Assembly (NCBI GenBank): GCA_963817635.1
Contig: CAWFPR010000005.1
Span: 682,001-746,000 of the forward strand
From: CAWFPR01 sp963817635
GTDB lineage: Bacteria > Acidobacteriota > Vicinamibacteria > Vicinamibacterales > 2-12-FULL-66-21
DNA length: 64,000 nt
Direction of reading: 5' to 3'
The notes below the pieces were generated by a model. It ran no database searches and was not told where the DNA came from. It was given only the letters and a program-made list of their open reading frames with translations. Positions within the stretch are counted from its first letter, which is position 1; the number at the start of each line of letters is the position of its first letter. Below are positions 1 through 8,958 of this stretch, piece by piece. The translations under genes and the position numbers were made by a program.

Positions 1-1746
1 TTCGGTACTCGGATGGACCGTCGTGGCGCCGGCCGTCATGCCGCTTCCGAGTCCGACCACGAGGACGTTCTTCGGGTCGGCGTTCAGGAGCATCGGCAGG
101 TGCCCGAGCGCGAACTGGATTTGCTGCGCCTGGAGGTGCGACGACGCTTCGACCCGCCCGTTCGTGATGAAGGCCTGCTCGCCGCCCTTGACCTTGATCA
201 CACTGACGATGGATTCGACGCCCTCGCCATAGAAGAGCACATCCGTGTTCTCCACAGCTTCGCGCACCATCTCCGGCGTCCGGAACGCCTCGGGCTGGTT
301 GCTCCGGAAGATGGCGAAGTAGCGTTGGTCCCAGATCCTCGCGGCGTTCTGGTTCACGGCCAGGAACACCAGGACGGCCAGCGTCGGCACCGCCACGGCG
401 GCCGGCAGCCATCGCGGCTTCCGCAGGCTCGCGAGGATGAGCACCCCGAGGCCGACGTTGATCACCGTCAGCATCTGGAGAGAGCGCTCGATGCCGAAGA
501 AGCGAATCATCAGGAGTCCGCTGACCGCGGCCCCCAGGATCGCCCCGACCGTGTTGAACGCGAGGACTTCTCCCACGGCGCGCCCGACGGCCTTGCGCTG
601 CTGCACGACGACCTCGCCGGCGAGCGGAAAGGCGGCCCCCATGAAGATCGCCGGGATGACGATGTACACGAAGGACAGCGAGAAGCTCGCCCACACCCGG
701 GCGCTGAAGGACGTGGCCTCTCCGCCCAGGAAATAGCCCTGGAGTCGGACGGCGTTGACCGGAATGTCGCGGAGGTACACCGTCACGAGCAGCGCCGTGA
801 GCCCGATGACGATCTGCGTGATCCCGAACCAGGCGACGACGCGCGTGGTCCTGGGATTTGCGATCCTGAAGATCTTGACCACCGCGCCGTACGCCTTGCT
901 CCCCAGCGCGATTCCCGTCAGGAACGCGACCAGCATGATCGTGAACCCGTAGACGCTCGCCCCGACCGCTATCGTGAGCACCCGCGTCCAGAGCACCTCG
1001 TAGCCAAGGGCACAGAATCCGCTCACGCCCGATCCCCCAGCGGATCAGCGTGACCGGGAGCGGATCGGCCGACGGGTCCGTCGCCGGCGGATCCGGGTCC
1101 ACGTCTGCTGCAGAAGCGCCGGCGGTTCGTCGGCTGAAGCGCGAGGCTGACGAGCCCGATCACGACGTTGGTCGCGACGGCGACGTAGAGCGTGGTCGTG
1201 ACGGCGTAGATCCGGAGAAGGAAGAAGCCCCCGACCAGCGCCCCGAAGACGGCGCCGAGCGTGTTGAAGCCGTAGAGAAACGAGAGGTGGCTGCGCAGGT
1301 TTTCCGGCTGGCGCGAGATGAAGCGCGAGAGTACCGGCAGAGTGCCGCCCATCAGCACCGTGGGGACGATCAGGGCCACGACGGCGAAGAGCGTCCGGAC
1401 GGCCGTGAGGTAGATCGTCGAATCATCGCGTCCACCGCGCCAGCGCGATGTAGATCGCAGGATAGATTCGCATCAGCCCCGCGAACGCAAGCGCTGACGC
1501 CGCGACTCCGAGCTCCAGGAAGCCGTAGAGCCTGAGCGGGCGTTCGACCCGGTCCACCCGCCGGCCGACGAAATACCCCCCGATGGCCAGTCCACCCATG
1601 AAGATCGACAGGACTGCCGTCACGGCCAGGTGTGAGCCGCCGAACACCAGGGTCAGGGATCGGACCCACACGACCTGGTACACGAGCGCGGCCGCGCCCG
1701 ACAGGAAGAACAGGAGGTAAATGACGCCGACCATCGCGGGGCTCAT
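1..1746 (-). CDS. Fused membrane / spermidine-synthase-like protein, partial and frameshifted
   Basis: The 3' end runs off the left edge of the window. Read on the minus strand, the product starts with several membrane helices (AALVYQVVWVRSL, then VPTVLMGGTLPVLSRF), repeats a similar helical block (GFCALGYEVLWTRVL), and enters a Rossmann methyltransferase-like part with the motif VLVVGLGSGMTAG. This order is typical of the fused MFS/spermidine-synthase family, whose members usually have no proven polyamine activity. Reading continuity requires three frame changes, near 1430, 1125 and 1030. Each piece is well conserved, so a single-base indel is more likely at each site than three separate genes. 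The start at 1746 lies 9 nt after the stop of the GNA1162-like gene, so it is probably the last gene of that operon. In other bacteria such proteins are often found near multiheme cytochromes. The substrate is unknown. Confidence 0.8.
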
Positions 1747-1755
1747 CAGAGCGGC

Positions 1756-2352
1756 CTACCTTCCTTTCGCTGGGGGACCAAGGAGCTTGTCGAACAGCGC
1801 CTCGATCGCCTGCTCGGTGACCCTGTTCAGGGGTTGACCGCCGCCGCCGATCAGGCGATCCCAGAAACTGATCCCGCCCTTCGTGGACGATGCGCTCCAC
1901 ACGATCCGGCCCGTTCCGGCCTCGATCAGCTGGATGCTCATCGAAATGATGTTCGCCGTCGTCGTGCCGGAGCGCACCTCGCCGTATTCCCTGACGACGC
2001 CGGTGATGACGGCGTCGGCTTTCAGCAGGGCCCCGAGCTTGACGACCTCGTCGGATGTCGGCGACGACGGAGTCTGGATCTCCATCTGCGCGACGCCGTG
2101 GGCGACCTCGCCGACGGGAAGGACGTACACCGCCCCGCTGGCCAGGAGGCGGTTGATGAAGACGTCGCGCACCCGCTCGGCCACCACCTGGTCGCGCGCG
2201 AGGTTCGAAAAGGGCAAGACGGCAACCGTCTGGATGCTGCCGAAGTCCATGTTGGGGTCGCGGTACACGTCGGTCACCTGCGCCATGCAGACGGACGGTG
2301 CCGCCGCAAGACACAACAGAACGGCAATCAGCAAACCCGGCGCTCTTCTCAT
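1756..2352 (-). CDS. GNA1162/CsgG-like secreted lipoprotein-type protein
   Basis: The product has about 198 residues from the ATG at 2352, which I prefer over the ATG at 2373 because GAGG lies 8 nt upstream and the protein then begins with a clean signal peptide (MRRAPGLLIAVLLCLAAAPS). The mature part begins near YRDPNMDFGSIQTVAVLPF and continues with the alternating strands and helices of the GNA1162/DUF799 and CsgG/LpoB-like fold. These families are periplasm-facing outer-membrane factors, and some form or regulate secretion pores. The C-terminal segment GGISFWDRLIGGGG is glycine rich. The signal peptide has a cysteine but no strong lipobox, so lipidation is uncertain. It directly follows the outer-membrane barrel gene and is likely co-transcribed with it. 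Assembly or export of the neighbouring envelope proteins is a plausible role but is inferred. Confidence 0.75.
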   Translation of the reverse strand: MRRAPGLLIAVLLCLAAAPSVCMAQVTDVYRDPNMDFGSIQTVAVLPFSNLARDQVVAERVRDVFINRLLASGAVYVLPVGEVAHGVAQMEIQTPSSPTSDEVVKLGALLKADAVITGVVREYGEVRSGTTTANIISMSIQLIEAGTGRIVWSASSTKGGISFWDRLIGGGGQPLNRVTEQAIEALFDKLLGPPAKGR

Positions 2353-2372
2353 GACGATCGCCTCACACCGCA

Positions 2373-4574
2373 TCAGACAAACAACCTCACGCTCACGCTG
2401 AATATCCGGGACTTGGTTGTCTGGGTTACGAACTCACTCCTGGTCTTCTGGTATGTCACGTCCACGTACGACCGCCGCGAGATGTTCCAGCGCACCGACC
2501 CGAGGGTGCTCCTGTCCTTTCCGAACTGGAGGGGGCGCAGCGCCTCGTTGTAGGCAAAGATCAGCTGCAGCGTCCCGTCTGGGAACGGTGCCCAGTTGGC
2601 TCCGATGTCGTGGGTCGTCCTCGTCGGCTGATCCGTGACGGACACCACTTCCTCGCCAAGCGCCACGTGGAGCGTGCGAAGCGGGTCAACAGCGAGGGCC
2701 GCGTACGCCCGCCGCACGTGAGACCGCGGGTTGCCTACGAACGTGCCCGAACGCTTCGATGCCGTGTCGTCGTAGCTGAAGGTCAGGCTGAGGTGGTCGC
2801 GCGGGACGATCGTGCCGCTGGCGTTGATGAGACGGTCGTTCGAATGTTCACCCGTCTCCCGTGTCGAGGACGTCCGGCCGAAGCCGAACAGGATGTCGAT
2901 GCCGCGATAGACCTGCGCGGCGTTCTGGACGAAAACGCCCCGGCTGTCGGTCGGCAGTCCGGCATGCTCCTCGTTCCGCCCCGTGTAGAGGAGCGAGCTT
3001 CTGAACGTGGGAATCGGGTTGACCGTCAGCGTGGCGTTCGTGAGGGTGGCGACCCGGTCGCCCTGCGGATCCTGGCCCTGTTCCCGCGTGCCACGCGCAT
3101 AGACCGAGAAGATCCGGTCGAACGTGTGGCTGACCGACAGGCCGTTGGACAGGGTGGTCGTGCTCGTGCCGAACGTATCGGGGCCGTTGTACAGGAAGAA
3201 CCCCTCATAGAACAGCGAAGGCGCGTCGAGGATCCGCATGCGCACGTCGCTGTTCACGAGGTGGGTGGTTTGCGTCAGGCGGCTGGTGATCTCTCCCGCG
3301 GGCCGCCTCAGGAACGGCTGCACTTCCGTCACGAGGATGTCCGCGAAGAGCGACGACTCGGCGACGGCGATGGACAGCGGCCTCGTGACCACCTTGACGT
3401 ACCGGGCGGTGATTGAGGGGAAGTCGATCTCGAACCGGTTCTCGAACGGGCCGAAGGGCGCTGAAGATACCAGGGCCTCTCGCGTCCAGGTGATGTTGTC
3501 CGAGCTGCTGTAGACCTCCCAGGAGAACGAGCTGGCGACCTCGAACGGCAGTTCGCGATCGACCCAGACCAGGAACCGGTTGACCTCCGTCCGATTCAGG
3601 AAGTCGACTCCGATGTTCCGGGCCTGCGAATCCTCGGGCGGGAGCGAGAGGCCCAGGTCGAGCCCGGCGCCCGCCGTGAGATTCCCGTCGATCAGCGGCC
3701 CGTTCTGCGTCAGCTTCGCCGTGACCGGCGTATCGCTGACGGCCGACAGCCCCGCGGACGCGATGACGGGAATCGCAACCTCTCCTTCCGTGCCGCTCGC
3801 CGCGGTCCTCACGTCCTGGTGGTTGATGTTGTAGGTCGCGTTCCACAGGAGCCGTTTCCGGATGAGGGACCCCGAATCGCTTACCCGGGCGGAGTGGGTC
3901 ACCTGCCGGGTCTGGAGGCCCTCGAGCGGGTTGTCCGTGTCGAGAAAGGCCCCGCGGTAGTAGGCGCCCAGATTGCCCTTCGAGTAGTTGGACACGATCG
4001 TGCCGAAATCCCTGGTGATGTCCTGAAAGGCCTTGTCGCCGTCGAAGGTGTGCGTCCTGAGGAACTGGAAGTCCGACCGGGGGCCTCCGGCGGGGTTCCA
4101 ACCCAGATAAGCGGCGTACTCGTCGTTCACGAGCTTGACGTCCGACAGGCCCTCCGTCCTGGCTCGTTCCTCCCGCCTGAAATAGGCCACTCCAGGCGAG
4201 AACACCGGGTTCGTCGACCGGAGGAGGAAGAACGGGCGGTTCCTGACAATCGTCGAGTTCACTTCGCCGCCATTCGTATTCGCGGACAACATGCTGACTT
4301 CGAACACCCCGCCGGCGTTCAGCCTGAGACCCGGATACACGAGCGCGTCCGTTCTCAGGGTGAGCGCGGGAAAGATGTTCCGCGTCTCCGTCTTCGTCAC
4401 CTGGCCCGAGGCAAAGGTGGTGGTCGTCGAGACGGAACTGAACGTGAAGTCCAGCCCCCTCTGCATGCCGGCGAACAGCCCCTCCTGGGCATGCGCCGGA
4501 GGCGCGAACAGCCCCAGGACGCAGGCCACGCCAATCGGAGGCAGTAGCGCGCGTGCGATGCCATGCCGAATCAT
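2373..4574 (-). CDS. Outer-membrane beta-barrel protein with discoidin-like segment
   Basis: This is a 733-residue exported protein. It has a signal peptide ending in AHAQ, long runs of amphipathic beta strands, and a C-terminus ending in aromatic/hydrophobic strand residues (IFSVSVRLFV), as in outer-membrane barrels. Around residues 330-410 the pattern SSFSWEVYSSSDNITW followed by FPSITARYVKVV resembles a discoidin/F5-F8 carbohydrate-binding fold. I do not recognise a named family for the whole protein. It overlaps the following GNA1162-like gene at TGATG, which suggests translational coupling. About 120 nt upstream is a strong sigma-54 promoter match. In this neighbourhood, with multiheme cytochrome and propeller genes, it may be the outer-membrane conduit or anchor of an extracellular complex. 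That role is inferred from context only. Confidence 0.7.
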   Translation of the reverse strand: MIRHGIARALLPPIGVACVLGLFAPPAHAQEGLFAGMQRGLDFTFSSVSTTTTFASGQVTKTETRNIFPALTLRTDALVYPGLRLNAGGVFEVSMLSANTNGGEVNSTIVRNRPFFLLRSTNPVFSPGVAYFRREERARTEGLSDVKLVNDEYAAYLGWNPAGGPRSDFQFLRTHTFDGDKAFQDITRDFGTIVSNYSKGNLGAYYRGAFLDTDNPLEGLQTRQVTHSARVSDSGSLIRKRLLWNATYNINHQDVRTAASGTEGEVAIPVIASAGLSAVSDTPVTAKLTQNGPLIDGNLTAGAGLDLGLSLPPEDSQARNIGVDFLNRTEVNRFLVWVDRELPFEVASSFSWEVYSSSDNITWTREALVSSAPFGPFENRFEIDFPSITARYVKVVTRPLSIAVAESSLFADILVTEVQPFLRRPAGEITSRLTQTTHLVNSDVRMRILDAPSLFYEGFFLYNGPDTFGTSTTTLSNGLSVSHTFDRIFSVYARGTREQGQDPQGDRVATLTNATLTVNPIPTFRSSLLYTGRNEEHAGLPTDSRGVFVQNAAQVYRGIDILFGFGRTSSTRETGEHSNDRLINASGTIVPRDHLSLTFSYDDTASKRSGTFVGNPRSHVRRAYAALAVDPLRTLHVALGEEVVSVTDQPTRTTHDIGANWAPFPDGTLQLIFAYNEALRPLQFGKDRSTLGSVRWNISRRSYVDVTYQKTRSEFVTQTTKSRIFSVSVRLFV

Positions 4575-4693
4575 GCTGGTCCGGACCTCGGCCCCCCGCG
4601 ATGCCGGCGTTGCGGCCAGGTCGTGCGACTTCCCTTCGCCAGACTTGCGTGTTGGGTGAGCGAAAACCGCGGTTGACGGTCGTCAGTATTCAT

Positions 4694-4709
4694 CGCAACC
4701 GGTATGCCA
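4694..4709 (-). promoter_or_regulatory. Sigma-54 (-24/-12) promoter upstream of the outer-membrane barrel gene
   Basis: On the minus strand the sequence reads TGGCATACCGGTTGCG. It matches the sigma-54 consensus TGGCAY-N5-TTGC at every conserved base, including the invariant GG and GC with 10 nt between them. It lies about 120 nt before the ATG of the barrel gene at 4574, which gives a leader of roughly 110 nt. An NtrC-family activator is encoded in the same window at 13.7-15.0 kb. Confidence 0.65.
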
Positions 4710-4742
4710 CTGTGCGGGAACGGCAAATTGCTGCTGTTTGCA

Positions 4743-6251
4743 TCACTTACCGGCGAAAACGGTCGCTGGCGCAGGCCCGGTCAGCCCCCGGACTCGAGTG
4801 AAGGCCACGACCTGTCGGAATTCCGGCAGCCTGGCCACACGTGTAAGTTGAGCTGGTGCCGAAAACCCGGTAACGCCTATTTCTCGCCCATGATCGGCGA
4901 CTGAATAGGGCCCCTTTCCGACGTCGATCCAGGACAGGATTTTCCTGTCGGCGAGGCGGGCGACGCCGACGCTTCGGGTCTGAGGGCTCACCATGTAGAG
5001 GTTGCTCTCTTCGGCATCGAACGCCAGGAAGGAGATGCCCGTTCGCGCGTTCATGGAGAACAGCGGCATCAGGGCGTTCGGATCGTAGAAGTCGACGGTG
5101 GTGTCGTTTTCGCCGGCGATGCACACGAGATCGCGAACACGGTCGACGGCGATCGCACTGACCCCGATCCTCAGCCGCGCCCGGGTGGCCGTCGTCAGCT
5201 GCCGGGGATCCAGGACGGACATGTACGGCGATCGCTCGTGGATGACGTAGAGGCGATCCCCCCGGCGGTTGAACACGGCCCTCAGGGGCGGGGCTTCCGT
5301 CGACAGGGTCGCCACGACGCTCCGGCTGGCGATGTCAATCACCGAGAGCGTGCTCGAGAGGGTGTTGGAGACGAAGGCTCGCGTGCCATCCGGATCGACG
5401 ACAATCGAGCCAGGACCGCTGCCGACGCTGACGCGCTCGCGACGGACGATCGACACGGCGTCGAAGATGGTCACGCTGTTGGAACCGGGGTTGACCGACA
5501 GGAGTGTCGTGCCGTCCGGCGTCAGCGCAAGCTCACGCGGACGATCGCCGGGAGACAGCCGGGCGCTCTCGACCAGGGCGCCCGTCGCCACGTCAATGGA
5601 CTGGATTTCGTCGTCCTTCGAGCACGCCACGTACACGCGCCGCCGGAGCTGATCGAGCGCCATGCCGGCCGGTCCGGCACACGTGTCGATGACCCCGACC
5701 GCCTGCTCGAGGTTCTTGTCGAAGACGGTGATCGTGTTCGCGACGGAATTGGTGACGAAGCCGGCGTGGTCCACGATCGGTCGCGACGGAGCGAACGCCG
5801 AGAAGATCGGGCTGAACGCGACGCCCGCCAGCGATTCCGGGTACTTGAGCACGAGCCAGACGACCGACGATTGCTTCGCCGTGACCACGAACGGATAGTC
5901 GATTCGCACCGCGGTGTCTGGCACGCCGAGCGCGGCTTCTTCGCGGCCGTCTTTCAAGGCCGCCTGCTTGACGGTGATCGCAAATCCCGTGTAGCTGCCG
6001 ATCGGCAGGCGCCCGGACGCCAGGAGCCGCTGCCGGCTCGCGTCTTCACCCTTGACGGGATTCAGGCCGAGCTCGAGCGGATAGCCTGGCCCGCTCGCCG
6101 GAATCGCGGCAATCGAGGCGATGGTGAACGTCAGCCTGGCCGCTTCGGGCGGGAGAGGCTGCAGGTAGAGGTGCACTCCACCGTCCGCGGCACCCGCAAC
6201 GGCCGGGCGGACGCACATGAGCACGAGGATTGCCAGCCGGAGGTGTGACAC
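4743..6251 (-). CDS. Exported YVTN-type beta-propeller protein
   Basis: The product has 502 residues from a GTG start at 6251. I chose this start because GAGGGG lies 8 nt upstream and the protein then opens with a signal peptide (VSHLRLAILVLMCVRPAVAGAA). Residues ~20-160 form an unassigned beta-rich domain. From about residue 165 onward there are tandem propeller blades of the YVTN/PQQ kind, for example TNSVANTITVFDKNL, PDGTTLLSVNPGSNSVTIFD and VDPDGTRAFVSNTLSSTLSVID. Such propellers normally act as extracytoplasmic binding scaffolds, and no catalytic site is visible. It lies between the NHL-repeat gene and the sigma-54 promoter of the barrel gene. Two different propeller proteins beside a multiheme cytochrome suggest scaffolding or assembly roles in an extracellular redox complex, which is an inference. 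Confidence 0.75.
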   Translation of the reverse strand: MSHLRLAILVLMCVRPAVAGAADGGVHLYLQPLPPEAARLTFTIASIAAIPASGPGYPLELGLNPVKGEDASRQRLLASGRLPIGSYTGFAITVKQAALKDGREEAALGVPDTAVRIDYPFVVTAKQSSVVWLVLKYPESLAGVAFSPIFSAFAPSRPIVDHAGFVTNSVANTITVFDKNLEQAVGVIDTCAGPAGMALDQLRRRVYVACSKDDEIQSIDVATGALVESARLSPGDRPRELALTPDGTTLLSVNPGSNSVTIFDAVSIVRRERVSVGSGPGSIVVDPDGTRAFVSNTLSSTLSVIDIASRSVVATLSTEAPPLRAVFNRRGDRLYVIHERSPYMSVLDPRQLTTATRARLRIGVSAIAVDRVRDLVCIAGENDTTVDFYDPNALMPLFSMNARTGISFLAFDAEESNLYMVSPQTRSVGVARLADRKILSWIDVGKGPYSVADHGREIGVTGFSAPAQLTRVARLPEFRQVVAFTRVRGLTGPAPATVFAGK

Positions 6252-6288
6252 GGATTCGCCCCTCGGGAGCCCGCCTGGGCCGACAACG

Positions 6289-7237
6289 TCAATGGCGCTC
6301 GAGAGCAAACACGCTGATGCCGCGCCGGCGCCCTTGTGACACGTACAGCCTGTCCTTCCCGTCGACGGCGATGTCGTCCGGCACGATGAGGTTCTCCGGT
6401 CTCGTGCCGCGATAGCCGAATTCGGTCACGAAGTTGAAGTCCTTGTCGAACATCATGACCACGCATTTCAGCTTGTCGGTCACGAACAGGTTGCCCTCGG
6501 CGTCGGTCGCGACGCCGGCGATGACACCGAACCGGCCGGCCGCCGACCCGGGGCGGCCGAACGACGTCAGGTGTCCATCCGCCGAGAACTTGTACACCTG
6601 AAAGAGCGTGGGTATCGTGAAGAAGATGTTCCCCGCCTCGTCCGCGGTGAACCCGATCATCTCCGCGTCCCCCCTTTTGCCCGCTTCGGGAGTCCAGCAT
6701 CGACAGGAAATCCAGATGCTTGCGGAATTCGCCGTTCGTGTCCGTCACGATCACGCTCGCCGTGGCGAGCGACGCGAAATAGAATTGACCGTTCAGGTAC
6801 ATCATCCGGTTGGCTGCGAACACCACTCCTGCAGGCAGGTTCCTGATTTCGATGGACCCGACCGGCACGCCCCTGAAATTACACCGCGTGACGAGCGAGC
6901 GGGAGTTCTTGTACGACAGCAGAATGATGTCGCCTGAGCGATCAACCGCGGCGTCCAGGATCTGGCCCAGGTTGAGATCGTCCCCGAAGCTGAAGATCTC
7001 CATGCCGCTCGGGCTGAAGACGCGCACGATGTTCTGGTAGATGACGTAGGTTTCGCCGCGCTCCCGATCGACGTGGAGCCGCACCCAGTCGTAGTGGAGC
7101 GGCCCCGAGAACGTGGACAGGCTGTGCAGGTAGGTCGGCTTGACCTGCGCCGACAGTGTGCCCGCGCAGATCAGCAGCAGGAAGCACACGTACGCGGTAA
7201 GCCGAACGGCCGCTGCGCCGCCTCCGCGCGCTCCCAT
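6289..7237 (-). CDS. Exported NHL-repeat propeller protein, one frameshift
   Basis: The preferred start is the ATG at 7237, which gives a signal peptide with a basic start and the core VCFLLLICAGTLSAQ. The ATG at 7279 is also in frame but sits at the tail of a terminator hairpin. The protein is a six-bladed NHL-type propeller, with blade pieces such as VFSPSGMEIFSFGDDLNLG, GVATDAEGNLFVTD and DDIAVDGKDRLYVS. The frame breaks in a run of six C (6669-6674, read as six G in the gene). Removing one base joins SMLDSRSGQKG directly to DAEMIGFTADEAGN, so the gene is otherwise intact. NHL proteins often flank multiheme cytochromes in metal-reducing bacteria. This one lies directly downstream of the cytochrome gene and its terminator. 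Confidence 0.75.
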
Positions 7238-7278
7238 GAAAAATGTCACCAGTCCATCTCCGCTGTTCCTCGAGTCCA

Positions 7279-7310
7279 TAAAGGAAAAGGGCCGGGTGGA
7301 CCCGGCCCTT
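7279..7310 (-). terminator. Rho-independent terminator after the cytochrome gene
   Basis: A perfect GC-rich hairpin (GGGCCGGG / CCCGGCCC, loop of 4) lies about 33 nt after the cytochrome stop. On the minus strand it is followed by a T-rich tail (TTTTCCTTT). It separates the cytochrome from the NHL gene, which may mean the cytochrome is made in excess over the downstream genes through partial read-through. Confidence 0.75.
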
Positions 7311-7342
7311 CTCCAACTGCTCGTCCCTGCGACGTTATCGAA

Positions 7343-8607
7343 CTAGTCCTTCGCGTGGCACTTGTTGCAGAGCACGCGCTGGTAGCTCGCGAACTTCGTC
7401 ACCGGGCGATCGTAGTAGGCAGCCTTGGTCTCAGCCGAGAGCCGGCCGCGGGCGAACTGAACGGGCGACCCCGTTGTCCGTGCCGGGATACAGGCTGTTA
7501 TACACCATGAACTCGCCTTCCATGTTCCACCGGAGCGCTTCGGGGAAGCCGCTGGCATGCGCGCGATGGCACGAGAGGCACACCACTTTGTCAGAGTTCG
7601 CAGGCCCGTTCAGGTACGCTGTCGTTGTTCTTCGCATGAAGCTGGAGCGTCGCGATGTCCCCCGTGTTCTCCGCGAACGGCACGAGTGACGTGAACGACG
7701 TTCCGACGACGCCCGTCAAATCGCCCGACTTCACGTAGGCATTGTAGGCGGTCGCAACGGTGCCGCCGAGGTTCTGATCGACCGGGTGCACGTAGTTGCC
7801 GCTCGAGTGCATCGCCGGGTGGCAGCTCGCGCACCAGTTGCCCCAGGTGTTGATTCCGGTCGCGCCGTAGGCCGTCCGCGTCTGGGTGGCAGCCTCGGTC
7901 CGATTGTAGGTGGACGGGGTGACCGCGATCGCCACGCCCGTGAACGTGACGCCCGTCACGCTGTTGTCGTTCAGACCGCGCAGGAGGCGATACGTGCCGA
8001 CCGCCTGGCCCGCCGCCGGAGTCGCGCTGTTGTCGTAGGACCCCGACGCGATGATCGGGTCTGCCGTTCCGCCCAGGGCGGCTCCCGTGGCGTAGCTGCC
8101 GTCAGAGCGGCGCCGCACGCGGCCGTGCGGGTCGTGGCAGCTCGTGCAACCAAGCTGTCCAGACGGGAACGTGCCGCCCGGTGCCGTCAGGTTGTCTCGC
8201 GTCGGCGATAAATGGGGTGTCGACCGCCACGATGTTGTGACCATGGGACTGCGCCAAACTCGTTGGTCGATGGTGCCGCGGACCGTGAACGAGTAGGTCT
8301 TCCTCAGCCAACCGAAGTCGCCGCCCGGCGTCCTCTGCAAGGGGGCAACCCCCACGGGCATGTCGGCTTCGGCCGTGGCGATGTGGTATGACGACGGGCC
8401 GGTGTCGCCCGCGTGCATGTGACAGGTCAGGCAGGTCGAGCTGGGATCGGTTCCAATCAGCAGGAACGAGCCGCCAGCTTTGGGAGTGTGCATGCTGTGG
8501 CAGCCGCCGCATTCCGCGACTCCGCCGGAGTGGAAAGCTTCAGGGGTGCCACTGTAGAAGAAAAGGACGAACGTCCCGCAAAATAAGATTAGACCGAGTC
8601 GCTTCAT
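7343..8607 (-). CDS. Six-heme c-type cytochrome (doubled CXXCH type), frameshifted
   Basis: This is an exported protein with six heme-binding motifs: CGGCH, CLTCH, CTSCH, CASCH, CLSCH and CNKCH. The ATG at 8607 follows GGAGG by 6 nt and begins a signal sequence (MKRLGLILFCGTFVLFF). The first pair, CGGCHSMHTPK followed by CLTCH, is the layout of the doubled CXXCH family, and QSHGHNIVAVD and CHDPHG are also typical. The reading frame is broken near 8240, 8205, 7605 and 7465. The first two breaks compensate each other, and all conserved blocks survive, so indel errors are likely. Multiheme proteins of this class carry electrons across or outside the cell envelope, and some six-heme members form extracellular filaments. 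A sigma-54 promoter match and an upstream dyad precede it, and a terminator follows it. Filament formation here is untested. Confidence 0.8.
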
Positions 8608-8711
8608 AAGGCCTCCAAGTACACGGGGTACCGTGTGCGTTACTGGGGGAGGCCGGCAGCGCAACCAGGAACAACCTTATCTCGATCCTCAGGCCGGATC
8701 AAGCAGCAAAA

Positions 8712-8727
8712 AGCATTTTTCGGGCCA
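8712..8727 (-). promoter_or_regulatory. Sigma-54 (-24/-12) promoter upstream of the cytochrome gene
   Basis: The minus strand reads TGGCCCGAAAAATGCT. Against TGGCACG-N4-TTGCW it has two mismatches but keeps the invariant GG and GC at the exact spacing. It lies about 105 nt before the cytochrome ATG. The surrounding stretch (8608-8958, about 350 nt) has no gene and is locally AT-rich next to this site, unlike its flanks. Confidence 0.55.
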
Positions 8728-8816
8728 CAATATTGTAACTCCCGAATACTACGACTAAAGTGTTTATTTACTGGTGCTTACGGGCTGCCGTCGCACCAAT
8801 TCGCCGTGAGCGAAAT

Positions 8817-8840
8817 GTGCGAATGCGCACGGATGTGCGT
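8817..8840. promoter_or_regulatory. Candidate enhancer (activator-binding) dyad upstream of the cytochrome promoter
   Basis: GTGCG-N4-CGCAC at 8817-8830 is a perfect inverted repeat. A third GTGCG half-site follows at 8835, so two overlapping dyads can be drawn. The centre is about 100 nt upstream of the -24 element at 8726, which is where NtrC-type activators usually bind. Which activator uses it is unknown. The motif differs from the TGTCTG dyad beside copA. Confidence 0.4.
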
Positions 8841-8958
8841 CCTCGACGTGTCGGTTCCGCACCAGTCATGGCCCGAATCCTGGCCTCTGCAGCAAGTGTC
8901 GCGCGCGACTGATGAGACGGACTGGCAAGACCTGGGGCGGCCGTCGCGGCGCCGGCGA

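Noticed and set aside
13..1053. Long plus-strand frame over the left end
   Set aside because: It is antisense to the well-conserved spermidine-synthase-like protein and its product is low-complexity Arg/Asp/Glu/His-rich.
4837..4844. ACACGTGT palindrome as an enhancer for the barrel promoter
   Set aside because: It lies inside coding sequence, is short and does not match the other dyads.
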